Source: CAYXWM01 sp964468805
GTDB taxonomy: Bacteria > Bacillota > Clostridia > Lachnospirales > WRBF01
Assembly (NCBI GenBank): GCA_964468805.1
Contig: CAYXWM010000084.1
Location: 1-7,727, forward strand
Length of the DNA: 7,727 nt
Direction: 5' to 3'
Both the position numbers and the translations under genes were made by a program. The notes beneath the pieces are model-generated. The model saw only the letters and a program-made list of their open reading frames with translations, searched no databases and was not told the DNA's origin. Shown one piece after another: positions 1 through 6,044 of the stretch (position 1 is the first letter of the stretch; each line of letters begins with the position of its first letter).

Positions 1-123
1 AGTTAAGTAGTAACAAAAGCGTATATTCGCAGTGGTGAGCGACCGGTGTTTTTTTATAAAAACGTAAGAGCGAACCGTTTACGAAGAATAGCTTTTGTTA
101 CTATTCCTTATGCAATTAAGTAT
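1..123. repeat. Imperfectly palindromic dispersed repeat at the left edge
   Basis: Bases 9-20 (agtaacaaaagc) and 91-102 (gcttttgttact) are perfect 12-base inverted repeats, extended inside by tattc at 24-28 pairing with gaata at 86-90. Between them are short hairpins: gttttt/aaaaac at 48-53/58-63 and cgtaa/ttacg at 63-67/79-83. The whole looks like a small branched, MITE-like or REP-like element of about 120 bases. The right part (70-123) recurs perfectly at the right edge of the window, and the left part (2-19) recurs at 6452-6469. No protein is encoded here that I can support. Element boundaries are inferred, and the left boundary may lie outside the window. Confidence 0.6.
70..123 (+). repeat. 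54-base repeat, left copy (inverted partner at 7674-7727)
   Basis: This stretch is the exact reverse complement of 7674-7727, with no mismatch over 54 bases. The match stops on the gene side at base 124. Its other end cannot be judged because the right copy runs into the window edge. It contains the hairpin gaatag/ctattc (86-91/101-106) with a nine-base loop. Its last base is also the last base of the TAA stop codon of the minus-strand gene 123-707, so the repeat abuts that gene exactly. Confidence 0.9.
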
Positions 124-707
124 TATTCAGCGGCTGCGGATGTAGTTGTTACGAAAAAGGAATCGGCTTTGGCGGTATCCCCGTTATTCTCGATTTTAAC
201 TTTAACCTTAACGCCCGGTTGCATCATAGGGGGCAGAAATTCGATGTTACGAATTTGAGCCTTGTGTTCGGTAAGCATTTTTATCATTTCTTCAGCTTGA
301 GTTTTATCTGTAAGACCAAGGTCGGACATGGTTTTAACTGATTTGATTTCCAGGTCGATTTTTTCCTCTTGAAGCTTGTAAAGGGTTTCTTTTTGAGCAT
401 CTGTTAATGCATCCCATTTAGCTTTGGCTTCTTTAAAAGCCTTTTCGCCTTCAGCACGCATTGCTTCCTTTTCGGCTTTTTGCTCGTCGGTTAAGTTAGC
501 GAATTTCGCTTCCAATGAGGCTTTTTGAGCATCGCTTAATTCTGTTATTTTAACGTCGGAAATTTTAAAGTCCTTATTAAAAAACATAGCCGGTCTTTCT
601 TTGATTTCAACATCCATAACTTTGTTTTCAGCCGCCATTACCGGCATTGCCGCAGATAAGGTTACAGCCATAATACAAAAACCTGTGAGTAACTTTTTAA
701 ATTTCAT
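123..707 (-). CDS. Secreted helix-rich protein, DUF2680/Spy-like appearance
   Basis: A 194-residue exported protein of unknown function. I chose ATG at 707 because AAAGGA lies seven bases upstream; an in-frame TTG at 710 is less likely. Residues 1-25 form a signal peptide (Lys-rich start, hydrophobic core, V-M-A before the likely cleavage at 25/26). Residues 55-150 are charged and strongly helical, with four spaced L-[TS]-D motifs: LSDAQK (57), LTDEQK (72), LTDAQK (101) and LTDKTQ (132). Such motifs occur in small secreted Firmicutes proteins of the DUF2680 type and in periplasmic Spy/CpxP-like proteins, but no diagnostic residue confirms either family. The tail (160-194) is predicted to be beta or loop and ends in Ala/Glu. 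It has no cysteine after the signal, so it is not a lipoprotein. The stop codon touches a dispersed repeat, and I see no clear terminator. Confidence 0.8.
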   Translation of the reverse strand: MKFKKLLTGFCIMAVTLSAAMPVMAAENKVMDVEIKERPAMFFNKDFKISDVKITELSDAQKASLEAKFANLTDEQKAEKEAMRAEGEKAFKEAKAKWDALTDAQKETLYKLQEEKIDLEIKSVKTMSDLGLTDKTQAEEMIKMLTEHKAQIRNIEFLPPMMQPGVKVKVKIENNGDTAKADSFFVTTTSAAAE

Positions 708-850
708 CAAATCATCCTTTCAAAATAATGTGTGAGAAAAAATTAATTCCACGTTTACAAGAGTAGGGGTATGCAAAACGGATATGTAGCTGATTATAAA
801 GTTAAACTTTAATATGGGGTTTTATTTATTTTTAACACCTCGCTTTCTAT

Positions 851-900
851 GTTTAACAGTATAAATTCCCAATGTGAATTCTATGTGACAATAATTTGAA
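851..900 (-). promoter_or_regulatory. Direct-repeat operator-like region with TATACT box
   Basis: Read on the minus strand, hexamers TTCAAA (900-895), GTCACA (889-884), TTCACA (878-873), AATTTA (867-862) and TTAAAC (856-851) recur with an exact 11-base period. A TATACT -10-like box is at 863-858. Helically phased TT(A/C/T)ACA-like repeats resemble the arrangement at PhoP-type boxes of Firmicutes. Only two of the units (GTCACA and TTCACA) are close to such a consensus, so the assignment is tentative. Confidence 0.25.
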
Positions 901-973
901 GGTTTACCGAATATTAATAGCAGGATTGTGTGAAAAAACGGTTAATTTTTAATTTAAGGAGAAAAAGGCGTTA

Positions 974-997
974 AACCGTTTACAAAAAATTAAGTAT
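974..997 (+). repeat. Possible degenerate, internally deleted copy of the 54-base repeat
   Basis: The ten bases aaccgtttac (974-983) and ten bases aattaagtat (988-997) match the two ends of the 54-base repeat (73-82 and 114-123) in the same order and orientation. The 31-base middle is replaced by four bases. The sequence is AT-rich, so a chance match is possible. Confidence 0.3.
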
Positions 998-1020
998 AAT
1001 ACAGAATTTTAATACATACA

Positions 1021-1054
1021 AAAAGCCGCTTTGTCGAAAGAAGCGGCTTGTTTT
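1021..1054. terminator. Bidirectional intrinsic terminator
   Basis: A perfect nine-base stem aagccgctt (1023-1031) / aagcggctt (1041-1049) encloses a nine-base loop. On the minus strand the stem ends in a run of T (from the A run at 1021-1024), as expected for the end of gene 1077-1346, which stops about 28 bases upstream. On the plus strand it is followed by gtttt, so it may work both ways. Confidence 0.85.
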
Positions 1055-1076
1055 GTATTGCGAGAACGGTGTGTAA

Positions 1077-1346
1077 TTAATTATTTTTGCAGAGACTGTA
1101 TTTCATGCGTCTGTAAATTTGTAGCCCACTGCGGAACAAATCGAACGCCCCGGCAGTAGCCAAGCCTAATATCACTCCATACAATAAGCCTTGCTCCAAA
1201 CGCAGATTATCATAATAGGCGAATATAAAAACTATACCCATTACAATATCAACAAGGGGAATAAACCGGCTCTTGATAAGGCGTATACGCTTGAAAATCT
1301 CCACGATGAAAATGATAATCAAAACTATGATGAGGTATTGCAACAT
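1077..1346 (-). CDS. Small holin-like membrane protein
   Basis: An 89-residue protein with three predicted membrane segments: about residues 4-17, 28-46 and 52-70. Basic residues follow the first segment (KRIRLIKSR) and the last (YRRMK), so the short C-terminal tail is probably cytoplasmic. The mid-protein pattern of Pro before helix two, small residues in helix two and GLLYGVILGLATAGAFD in helix three resembles small phage-type holins of Firmicutes, but I cannot place it in a named family and no lysin gene is nearby. The start ATG at 1346 is supported by GGGGTGA four bases upstream. It lies 149 bases downstream of tyrS on the same strand, with a possible promoter of its own (1393-1421) and a strong terminator after it, so it may be a single-gene unit. 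Other readings: a stress or toxin-like small membrane protein. Confidence 0.75.
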   Translation of the reverse strand: MLQYLIIVLIIIFIVEIFKRIRLIKSRFIPLVDIVMGIVFIFAYYDNLRLEQGLLYGVILGLATAGAFDLFRSGLQIYRRMKYSLCKNN

Positions 1347-1392
1347 ATTATCACCCCAAATACGGTTGCAATTGAAAAAAGCAGGTATTGAT

Positions 1393-1421
1393 ATAGTATT
1401 CGGGGCGAAAAATTATGTTAC
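1393..1421 (-). promoter_or_regulatory. Candidate promoter of the holin-like gene
   Basis: On the minus strand GTAACA (1421-1416) lies 17 bases from TACTAT (1398-1393), giving a start near 1386 and a leader of about 40 bases to the ATG at 1346. The -35 box is only a four-of-six match. Confidence 0.4.
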
Positions 1422-1495
1422 AGGCTAAAGAGGATAAGGATTTTCAAAGTATTATGATTCCATTTTTGTCCTTGATCTTATATGGAATTAGTATA

Positions 1496-2725
1496 TTACT
1501 CGGCTATAGTGAACTTGTGGAATACTTTTTTGCCTTTTTGCACCATTGCGGAACCTTCGGCAAAATCTTGTGCGGTTACGGTGTAGTCTATACTGTCGAT
1601 TTTTTCGTTGTTCAGTTTCAGACCGCCTTGAGTAATAAGGCGTCTGCCTTCTCCTCTGGAGGGAATGAGTTTTGCCAGTTCCAAAAACTCGATAATATTT
1701 ATTCCGGCTTCGACTGCATTTTTGTCAACTTCTGTTGAGGGTACGGAACCGCCCAATGCTCCGCCGGAGAATAAGGCTCTTGCGGCGTTTAAGGCAAGTT
1801 GAGCCTGTTCTTCACCGTGTACGATTTTTGTAACCTCAAAGGCAAGGCGTTCTTTTGCGGTATTAAGCTCTTGACCCTTGGTTGCGGTCAGGCTGTTGAT
1901 TTCGTCCATTTCCAAAAAGGTAAGCAGGCAAAGGCAATTATGCACGTCGTCGTCGTTTACGTTACGGAAGTATTGGAAGAATTCGTAGGGAGTTGTTTTC
2001 TCGGGGTTCAACCATACGGCACCTTTTTCGGTTTTGCCCATCTTTTTACCTTCGGAAGTGGTTAAAAGCTTAAAGGTCATGCCGTAAGAATCGGTATTTT
2101 CAACCCTGCGTATAAGTTCCACGCCGCCCAAAATATTGGACCATTGGTCGTTACCGCCCATTTGAAGCTTACAGCCGTAACGTCTGTATAATTCAAGGAA
2201 ATCGTAAGATTGCATTATCATGTAGTTAAATTCAAAGAAAGAAAGCCCTCTTTCCATCCTTGCACGGTAAGCCTCTGCTGTCAACATACGGTTAACTGAG
2301 AAATGCACGCCTATTTCTCTGATAAAGGGTATATATTGAAGGTTAAGCAACCAATCGGCATTGTTAACCATTTCTGCTTTACCCTCGCCGAAATCTATAA
2401 AACGGGAAAGCTGACCCTTAAAGGCGGCAACGTTGCGATGAATTTCTTCATTTTGAAGCATTTTACGCATTTCGGTTTTTCCGGTGGGGTCGCTGACCAT
2501 AACAGTACCGCCGCCTACTACCGCTATGGGTCTGTGTCCGGCTCTTTGCAAATGAGCCATAGCCATTATGGGCACAAAATGCCCTACGGTTAAGCTGTCT
2601 GCTGTGGGATCAAAGCCAACGTAAAAAGTAACCTTTTCCTTTTGGAAAAGCTCTCTTAATTCTTTCTCATGAGTGGTTTGCTCTATAAAACCGCGTTCCT
2701 CTAAAATATCATAAGCTGATCTCAT
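1496..2725 (-). CDS. tyrS: Tyrosyl-tRNA synthetase
   Basis: Charges tRNA-Tyr with tyrosine in the cytoplasm. The protein has 409 residues, normal for bacterial TyrRS. The class I Rossmann domain carries the HIGH-type motif as TVGH (46-49, within DPTADSLTVGH), the tyrosine-pocket region YDFLELYRRYGCKLQMGGNDQW (174-195) and the KMSKS-type loop KMGKT (228-232). The C-terminal part from about residue 343 (SRGEGRRLITQGGLKLNN) is an S4-like tRNA-binding domain. I chose ATG at 2725 because a perfect AGGAGG (2736-2731) sits five bases upstream; an in-frame start at 2773 would add 16 residues not expected in the family. A consensus-like promoter lies at 2790-2818. No T-box motif occurs in the roughly 60-base leader. 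It is divergent from rpe. The first His of HIGH being Thr is a tolerated variation in such enzymes. Confidence 0.97.
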   Translation of the reverse strand: MRSAYDILEERGFIEQTTHEKELRELFQKEKVTFYVGFDPTADSLTVGHFVPIMAMAHLQRAGHRPIAVVGGGTVMVSDPTGKTEMRKMLQNEEIHRNVAAFKGQLSRFIDFGEGKAEMVNNADWLLNLQYIPFIREIGVHFSVNRMLTAEAYRARMERGLSFFEFNYMIMQSYDFLELYRRYGCKLQMGGNDQWSNILGGVELIRRVENTDSYGMTFKLLTTSEGKKMGKTEKGAVWLNPEKTTPYEFFQYFRNVNDDDVHNCLCLLTFLEMDEINSLTATKGQELNTAKERLAFEVTKIVHGEEQAQLALNAARALFSGGALGGSVPSTEVDKNAVEAGINIIEFLELAKLIPSRGEGRRLITQGGLKLNNEKIDSIDYTVTAQDFAEGSAMVQKGKKVFHKFTIAE

Positions 2726-2789
2726 TGTTTCCTCCTGTGTATGCAATTCACCGGGGTGAAAATGTTTTAACATGTAATAATTCTAATAA

Positions 2790-2818
2790 ATTGTAACTGC
2801 ATACATAAGTATTGTCAA
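2790..2818 (-). promoter_or_regulatory. tyrS promoter
   Basis: On the minus strand a perfect TTGACA (2818-2813) is followed after 17 bases by TACAAT (2795-2790), a near-perfect sigma-A promoter. Transcription would begin near 2783, leaving a leader of about 58 bases before ATG 2725. That is too short for a T-box. Confidence 0.8.
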
Positions 2819-2827
2819 TTAAAGAAA

Positions 2828-2856
2828 TTCACAAACTCGGCAAATTAACTTAAAAA
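2828..2856 (+). promoter_or_regulatory. Candidate rpe promoter
   Basis: TTCACA (2828-2833), 17 bases, then TAAAAA (2851-2856) gives a start near 2863 and a leader of about 155 bases to the rpe ATG. The -10 is weak. An alternative TTGCAA (2971-2976)/TGTGATACT (2991-2999) pair, and a TATAAT at 2999-3004, lie too close to the rpe start to leave room for its ribosome binding site in the leader. Confidence 0.35.
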
Positions 2857-2884
2857 CGGCAAGGCAGAATGAGGTAAATAACCC

Positions 2885-2956
2885 ATGGATTTTAGATTTA
2901 GACAACCTATGATCTTCGGCTTTTTTGGAAAAAGGAGTTGGAGGTTTTCTCCCTGA
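2885..2956 (+). CDS. Possible 23-residue leader peptide upstream of rpe
   Basis: ATG at 2885 is preceded by GAGGT (2871-2875) at nine-base spacing, and the frame runs 23 codons to TGA at 2954-2956. The peptide is rich in Phe (six) and Arg (four), for example MDFRFRQPMIFGFFGKRSW. It overlaps the small hairpins at 2920-2934 and 2940-2952, an arrangement that could couple its translation to rpe expression. The frame is short, so chance is a real possibility. No known leader-peptide family is recognised. Confidence 0.25.
   Translation: MDFRFRQPMIFGFFGKRSWRFSP
2920..2954 (+). repeat. Degenerate relative of the GGGAGAAAA/TTTTCTCC stem-loop repeat
   Basis: It contains cttttt (2920-2925), ggaaaaag (2927-2934) and ttttctccct (2945-2954), modules also found in order in the 3736-3780 stem-loop, but the 5' gggagaaaa arm is missing. 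It can still form the small hairpins 2920-2925/2929-2934 and 2940-2943/2949-2952. Confidence 0.35.
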
Positions 2957-3017
2957 AGGTTTTAATGCCCTTGCAATCCACATAGAAATATGTGATACTA
3001 TAATCGGTGATTATTAC

Positions 3018-3671
3018 ATGATAAAAATTTCTCCTTCTATATTAACGGCAGACTTCGCCTATATGGGCGATACCATTAAAGAACTTGATAAGGCAGGAGC
3101 GGATTATATCCACTTGGATGTAATGGACAATATTTTCGTTCCCAATATGACCTTTGGACCGCCCATGGTAGAGGCTATAAGAAGAATTACCCAAAAACCT
3201 TTGGACGTGCATTTAATGACCACGGAACCCCAAAGGCACATTAAAGCATTTGCAGACGCAGGAGCGGACATTATAACTGTTCATGCGGAATGTAAAGATG
3301 CCGTTCATCTGCATCGTCTGGTGTACAGTATAAAAGAAACCGGAAAAAAAGCAGGCGTCGCCTTAAATCCGGCAACACATCCGGACGTCTTGGACTATAT
3401 TTTGAATGACTTGGATTTGGTATTGATTATGACCGTTAATCCGGGATTCGGCGGTCAAAGTTTTATAAAAGAATGTTTGGACAAAATTAAAATAACAGCC
3501 CAAAAGATAAAAGAGAGAGGGCTTTTCACGGAGTTGGAAGCTGACGGCGGCATAAATGAGCAAAATTGTGCCCAAATAAAAGCGGCGGGAATTAATGTAA
3601 TCGTTGCCGGTTCGGCGATTTTATCCGCAAAAAATATTGAAAAGGCAATAGAAAACCTACGAAACAATTGA
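3018..3671 (+). CDS. rpe: Ribulose-phosphate 3-epimerase
   Basis: Interconverts D-ribulose 5-phosphate and D-xylulose 5-phosphate in the non-oxidative pentose phosphate pathway, in the cytoplasm. The 217-residue protein is a single (beta/alpha)8 barrel of normal family length. Visible motifs are SPSILTADF (5-13), IHLDVMDN (31-38), DVHLM (63-67), VNPGFGGQSF (140-149) and EADGGIN (174-180). The expected metal ligands and acid/base residues are present: His32, Asp34, His65 and Asp176. The start ATG at 3018 has GGTGA seven bases upstream; the frame stays open back to a TTG at 2925, but that start lacks a ribosome binding site and the extra 31 residues are not family-like. The usual MDG and EVDGG appear here as MDN and EADGG, mild deviations that leave the catalytic residues intact. 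It stands alone, with a stem-loop after it and galE 162 bases on. Confidence 0.96.
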   Translation: MIKISPSILTADFAYMGDTIKELDKAGADYIHLDVMDNIFVPNMTFGPPMVEAIRRITQKPLDVHLMTTEPQRHIKAFADAGADIITVHAECKDAVHLHRLVYSIKETGKKAGVALNPATHPDVLDYILNDLDLVLIMTVNPGFGGQSFIKECLDKIKITAQKIKERGLFTELEADGGINEQNCAQIKAAGINVIVAGSAILSAKNIEKAIENLRNN

Positions 3672-3735
3672 TGCTATAATAACCCTACTTTGAATAAATA
3701 AGTTATACTCGGTTTTGTTGGAAAGAGGGATTTTG

Positions 3736-3795
3736 AGGGAGAAAACCTTTTTTCAACGTAGGAAAAAGTCTTTTCTCCCTTAGTGTTTATATAAA
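3736..3795 (+). repeat. Stem-loop repeat, copy between rpe and galE (possible rpe terminator)
   Basis: A perfect ten-base stem agggagaaaa (3736-3745) / ttttctccct (3771-3780) continues, after a small internal loop, as cttttt/aaaaag (3747-3752/3763-3768) around a ten-base loop. Only a weak T-rich tail follows, so termination of rpe is possible but not certain. Bases 3771-3795 match 5984-6008 at 23 of 25 positions, marking this as a member of a repeat family. Confidence 0.65.
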
Positions 3796-3833
3796 GAAAA
3801 CTACAGTAATAAATAAAGTGAGAGGTGTTGAAT

Positions 3834-4838
3834 ATGAGCAAAGTTTTGGTAACGGGCGGTGCCGGTTATATAGGCAGTCATACCTGTGTGGAATTGTTGG
3901 ATAAAGGTTATGAGATTGTAATTTTGGATAATATGTCCAACGCCGAGCCGGATGTTTTGGATAACATCAAGGCGATTACCGGCAAGGACTTTGGCTTTTA
4001 TAAATGTGATTTGCTGGATTATGAGGCATGCAAGGAAGTTTTCGCACAGAACAAGTTTGAAAGCGTAATACATTTCGCCGGAAAAAAAGCCGTTGGCGAA
4101 TCCGTAGAAAAACCCCTGTTGTACTATTACAATAACATTACCGGCACCCTGAATTTATTGCAGCTTATGAGCGAATACAAGGTTTATAACATGGTATTCT
4201 CATCATCAGCAACGGTTTACGGCGACCCCGAAATCGTGCCCATAACCGAGGACAGCCCACTGTTTACCACAAATCCTTACGGTGCCACAAAGCTTATGAT
4301 AGAAAATATCTTACGTGACCTTTATACGGCTGAAAATTTATTTTCAATGACCATACTCAGATATTTCAACCCCATAGGTGCCAACGAAAGCGGAAAAATC
4401 GGCGAAAGACCGGTGGGTATACCCAACAATCTACTGCCGTATATTACAAGAGTAGCCGCAGGAGATTTGGAATGTTTAAACGTTTACGGTGATGACTATG
4501 ACACTCCCGACGGAACCGGGGTTCGTGACTATATACACGTGGTGGATTTAAGTCGCGGTCATATTAATGCTCTGGAACATAAGGCAAACCAACCGGGCGT
4601 TCATATTTACAACTTGGGCACAGGTCAAGGCTATTCCGTATTGGAAATAGTTAAAACCTTTGAGGAAGTCACAGGCATAAAAGTAAACCACCGCATCGCC
4701 CCACGCCGTAAAGGCGACGTGGCAACCAGCTACGCCGACCCAACAAAAGCAGAGCGTGAAATCGGCTTTAAGGCCCAATACGGAATCAAAAAAATGATGG
4801 AAGATTTATGGAGATGGGAATGTCGCAATCAAGGATAG
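3834..4838 (+). CDS. galE: UDP-glucose 4-epimerase
   Basis: Interconverts UDP-glucose and UDP-galactose with bound NAD, feeding the Leloir pathway and surface-polysaccharide synthesis in the cytoplasm. The 334-residue protein is a full-length extended short-chain dehydrogenase. It has the NAD-binding GGAGYIGSH (8-16), D32 at the end of the second strand region, FAGKKAVGES (81-90), SSSATVYG (123-130) with the expected Ser125, and the catalytic YxxxK as Tyr149/Lys153. RYFNPIGA (176-183), GVRDYIHVVDL (229-239) and the C-terminal RRKGD region are typical of GalE. ATG at 3834 is preferred because AGAGGTG (3821-3827) is six bases upstream; a GTG at 3825 falls within that site. No gal operon partner is present. 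The last codons overlap the start of the rhomboid gene, implying cotranscription. Confidence 0.96.
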   Translation: MSKVLVTGGAGYIGSHTCVELLDKGYEIVILDNMSNAEPDVLDNIKAITGKDFGFYKCDLLDYEACKEVFAQNKFESVIHFAGKKAVGESVEKPLLYYYNNITGTLNLLQLMSEYKVYNMVFSSSATVYGDPEIVPITEDSPLFTTNPYGATKLMIENILRDLYTAENLFSMTILRYFNPIGANESGKIGERPVGIPNNLLPYITRVAAGDLECLNVYGDDYDTPDGTGVRDYIHVVDLSRGHINALEHKANQPGVHIYNLGTGQGYSVLEIVKTFEEVTGIKVNHRIAPRRKGDVATSYADPTKAEREIGFKAQYGIKKMMEDLWRWECRNQG

Positions 4839-5929
4839 CTCTTCCTTATATGCAAAGTATTTATACAGAGTTGCTCAATGCCGGGTTTGGGCTTTCCTCG
4901 GTTTTCCCCGGGGAAAGGATTTTAACGCCCAATACCCCTTATATCTGCACGGAAAAACAGCAGGGCAACTCGGTTTGCGTAGTTTTCCTTCACAATTGTT
5001 CAGGTAAAGATGATTTGGTTTTTAAGCAAGAACTGTTAAACATCTATTCCGGGCTCAGACTTTACAATAGTTATTTCAAAAACGTGTTTGCCGTACATTT
5101 AATATTGCATGACAATGCAAATTACTTGCAATTCCTCGACAAATGCGAAGTATACGAAAATCAACCGGTATATAATATTTATTGGCCGGTTAATTTGGGG
5201 GCTTTTGTGCCCAAAATCGACTACAACCCAAAGGCTCCTACAGATTTGTTCGGTTTAAGGGCAATTATTCGTAAGTCTTTGAAAAATACAGCCGAAACCC
5301 GTAACACGGAAACCGACCTTTCCAAAATAAAACCCCGGGACAATGCCCCAAAACCCAAGCATAAAACAGCGTATTTAACCTTTGTGTTTTTGGGAGTTAA
5401 CCTAGTGATTTATCTTTGGGCTTTCTTCGGTAAAACAGAGAATATAATTTCAAAATTTTCCAACTTACCCTTGGGTTACTTGAAATCTTCTGAAATTTAT
5501 AGGCTTTTTACCTCCATCTTTATACACGGAAGCATTGACCATATAGTAAGCAACGCCTTCGGAACGGTTATTTTCGGTATCAGAACCGAAAAGTATTACG
5601 GAAGACTGCAATTTCTTTTGATTTATTTACTTTCGGGAATAGCATCTTCGGGATTCTCCGTTGTTTTTACGCGAATGCCCTCTATAGGTTCATCGGGAGC
5701 AGTTTTTGGGCTGTTCGGAGCTGTTTTGTCCCGAGTCTATGTAACTAAACATCACGTAGACGGAGTTTCTCTTTCGTTTATGTTGGTTTATACCGCAATA
5801 AACTTGCTCTCGGGACTGTTTAATCCCCAAATAGACAATTTCGGTCATATTGGCGGTATGTTGACAGGGTTGATTTTAGGTTATATATTTACCCGGAGTG
5901 ATATGAAGAAGTCCGGAATAACGGAATAA
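4820..5929 (+). CDS. Rhomboid family intramembrane serine protease
   Basis: Predicted to cleave membrane proteins within or near their transmembrane segments. From ATG at 4820 (GGAG six bases upstream, inside galE) it has 369 residues; ATGs at 4808 and 4814 are alternatives. Residues 1-165 are a soluble N-terminal domain, followed by a charged linker (165-182) and a rhomboid core of about six helices from residue 184. The core shows HGSIDHIVSN (His236, His241, Asn245), the catalytic serine in GSSG (Ser292, in GSSGAVFGLFGA) and the catalytic histidine in FGHIGG (His343), so it should be active. A soluble N-domain before the rhomboid core recalls Bacillus GluP/YqgP, but the C-terminal repeats of GluP are missing. 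The 19-base overlap with galE suggests translational coupling. A stem-loop follows at 5964. Confidence 0.92.
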   Translation: MSQSRIALPYMQSIYTELLNAGFGLSSVFPGERILTPNTPYICTEKQQGNSVCVVFLHNCSGKDDLVFKQELLNIYSGLRLYNSYFKNVFAVHLILHDNANYLQFLDKCEVYENQPVYNIYWPVNLGAFVPKIDYNPKAPTDLFGLRAIIRKSLKNTAETRNTETDLSKIKPRDNAPKPKHKTAYLTFVFLGVNLVIYLWAFFGKTENIISKFSNLPLGYLKSSEIYRLFTSIFIHGSIDHIVSNAFGTVIFGIRTEKYYGRLQFLLIYLLSGIASSGFSVVFTRMPSIGSSGAVFGLFGAVLSRVYVTKHHVDGVSLSFMLVYTAINLLSGLFNPQIDNFGHIGGMLTGLILGYIFTRSDMKKSGITE

Positions 5930-6044
5930 CAAATAGAATTTAATTAGAATTTATTAGAAATAGGGAGAAAACTTGATAATTAGTTTTCTCCTTTAGAGTT
6001 TATATAAATCAGCCAATAAAAATCAGCCGAGTTGAATAATTGGC
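5930..6044 (+). other. Intergenic region between rhomboid gene and ribU promoter
   Basis: Holds the 5963-6008 stem-loop repeat, a direct repeat aaatcagcc (6006-6014 and 6020-6028) and an inverted repeat agccaat (6011-6017) / attggct (6039-6045) that touches the -35 box of the next promoter and could be an operator. No ORF. Confidence 0.5.
5963..6008 (+). terminator. Stem-loop repeat, copy after rhomboid gene (likely terminator)
   Basis: A perfect nine-base stem ggagaaaac (5964-5972) / gttttctcc (5983-5991) around a ten-base loop is followed by tttagagttta, 34 bases after the rhomboid stop. The 3' arm and tail share 23 of 25 bases with 3771-3795. Its placement fits a terminator of the galE-rhomboid unit, although the T tract is short. 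Confidence 0.65.

Larger units (their letters stand above)
711..1022. other. Gene-free intergenic stretch upstream of the secreted-protein gene
   Basis: AT-rich DNA with no supportable ORF; a 12-codon ATG frame at 729 has no ribosome binding site. On the minus strand it holds candidate -10 boxes for gene 123-707, TATACT (863-858) and TATAAT (798-793), neither with a good -35. Hexamers spaced every 11 bases lie at 851-900. An imperfect inverted repeat pairs 936-945 with 971-981, and a degenerate repeat trace lies at 974-997. No structured RNA family is recognised. Confidence 0.6.
2726..3017. other. Divergent intergenic region between tyrS and rpe
   Basis: This stretch holds the tyrS promoter and short leader on the minus strand, with a ttcacc/ggtgaa hairpin at 2747-2760. 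On the plus strand it holds a candidate rpe promoter (2828-2856), a 23-codon leader ORF (2885-2956) and a degenerate stem-loop repeat (2920-2954). No T-box, riboswitch or other known RNA was recognised on either strand. Confidence 0.7.

Noticed and set aside
46..258. 70-codon plus-strand open frame starting in the left repeat
   Set aside because: It runs antisense through the well-supported secreted-protein gene, lacks a ribosome binding site and has no protein-like composition.
729..767. 12-codon frame beginning at 729
   Set aside because: No ribosome binding site and too short to support.
873..890. CRP-like site TGTGA-N6-
   Set aside because: The second half is TGTGA again, a direct rather than inverted repeat, so it does not form a CRP palindrome.
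1457..1488. attcca/tggaat stem as a tyrS terminator
   Set aside because: Only six pairs around a 20-base loop and no T run on the minus strand after it.
2925..3017. N-terminal extension of rpe from a TTG at 2925
   Set aside because: There is no ribosome binding site, the extra 31 residues are not seen in this enzyme family, and ATG 3018 has its own GGTGA site.
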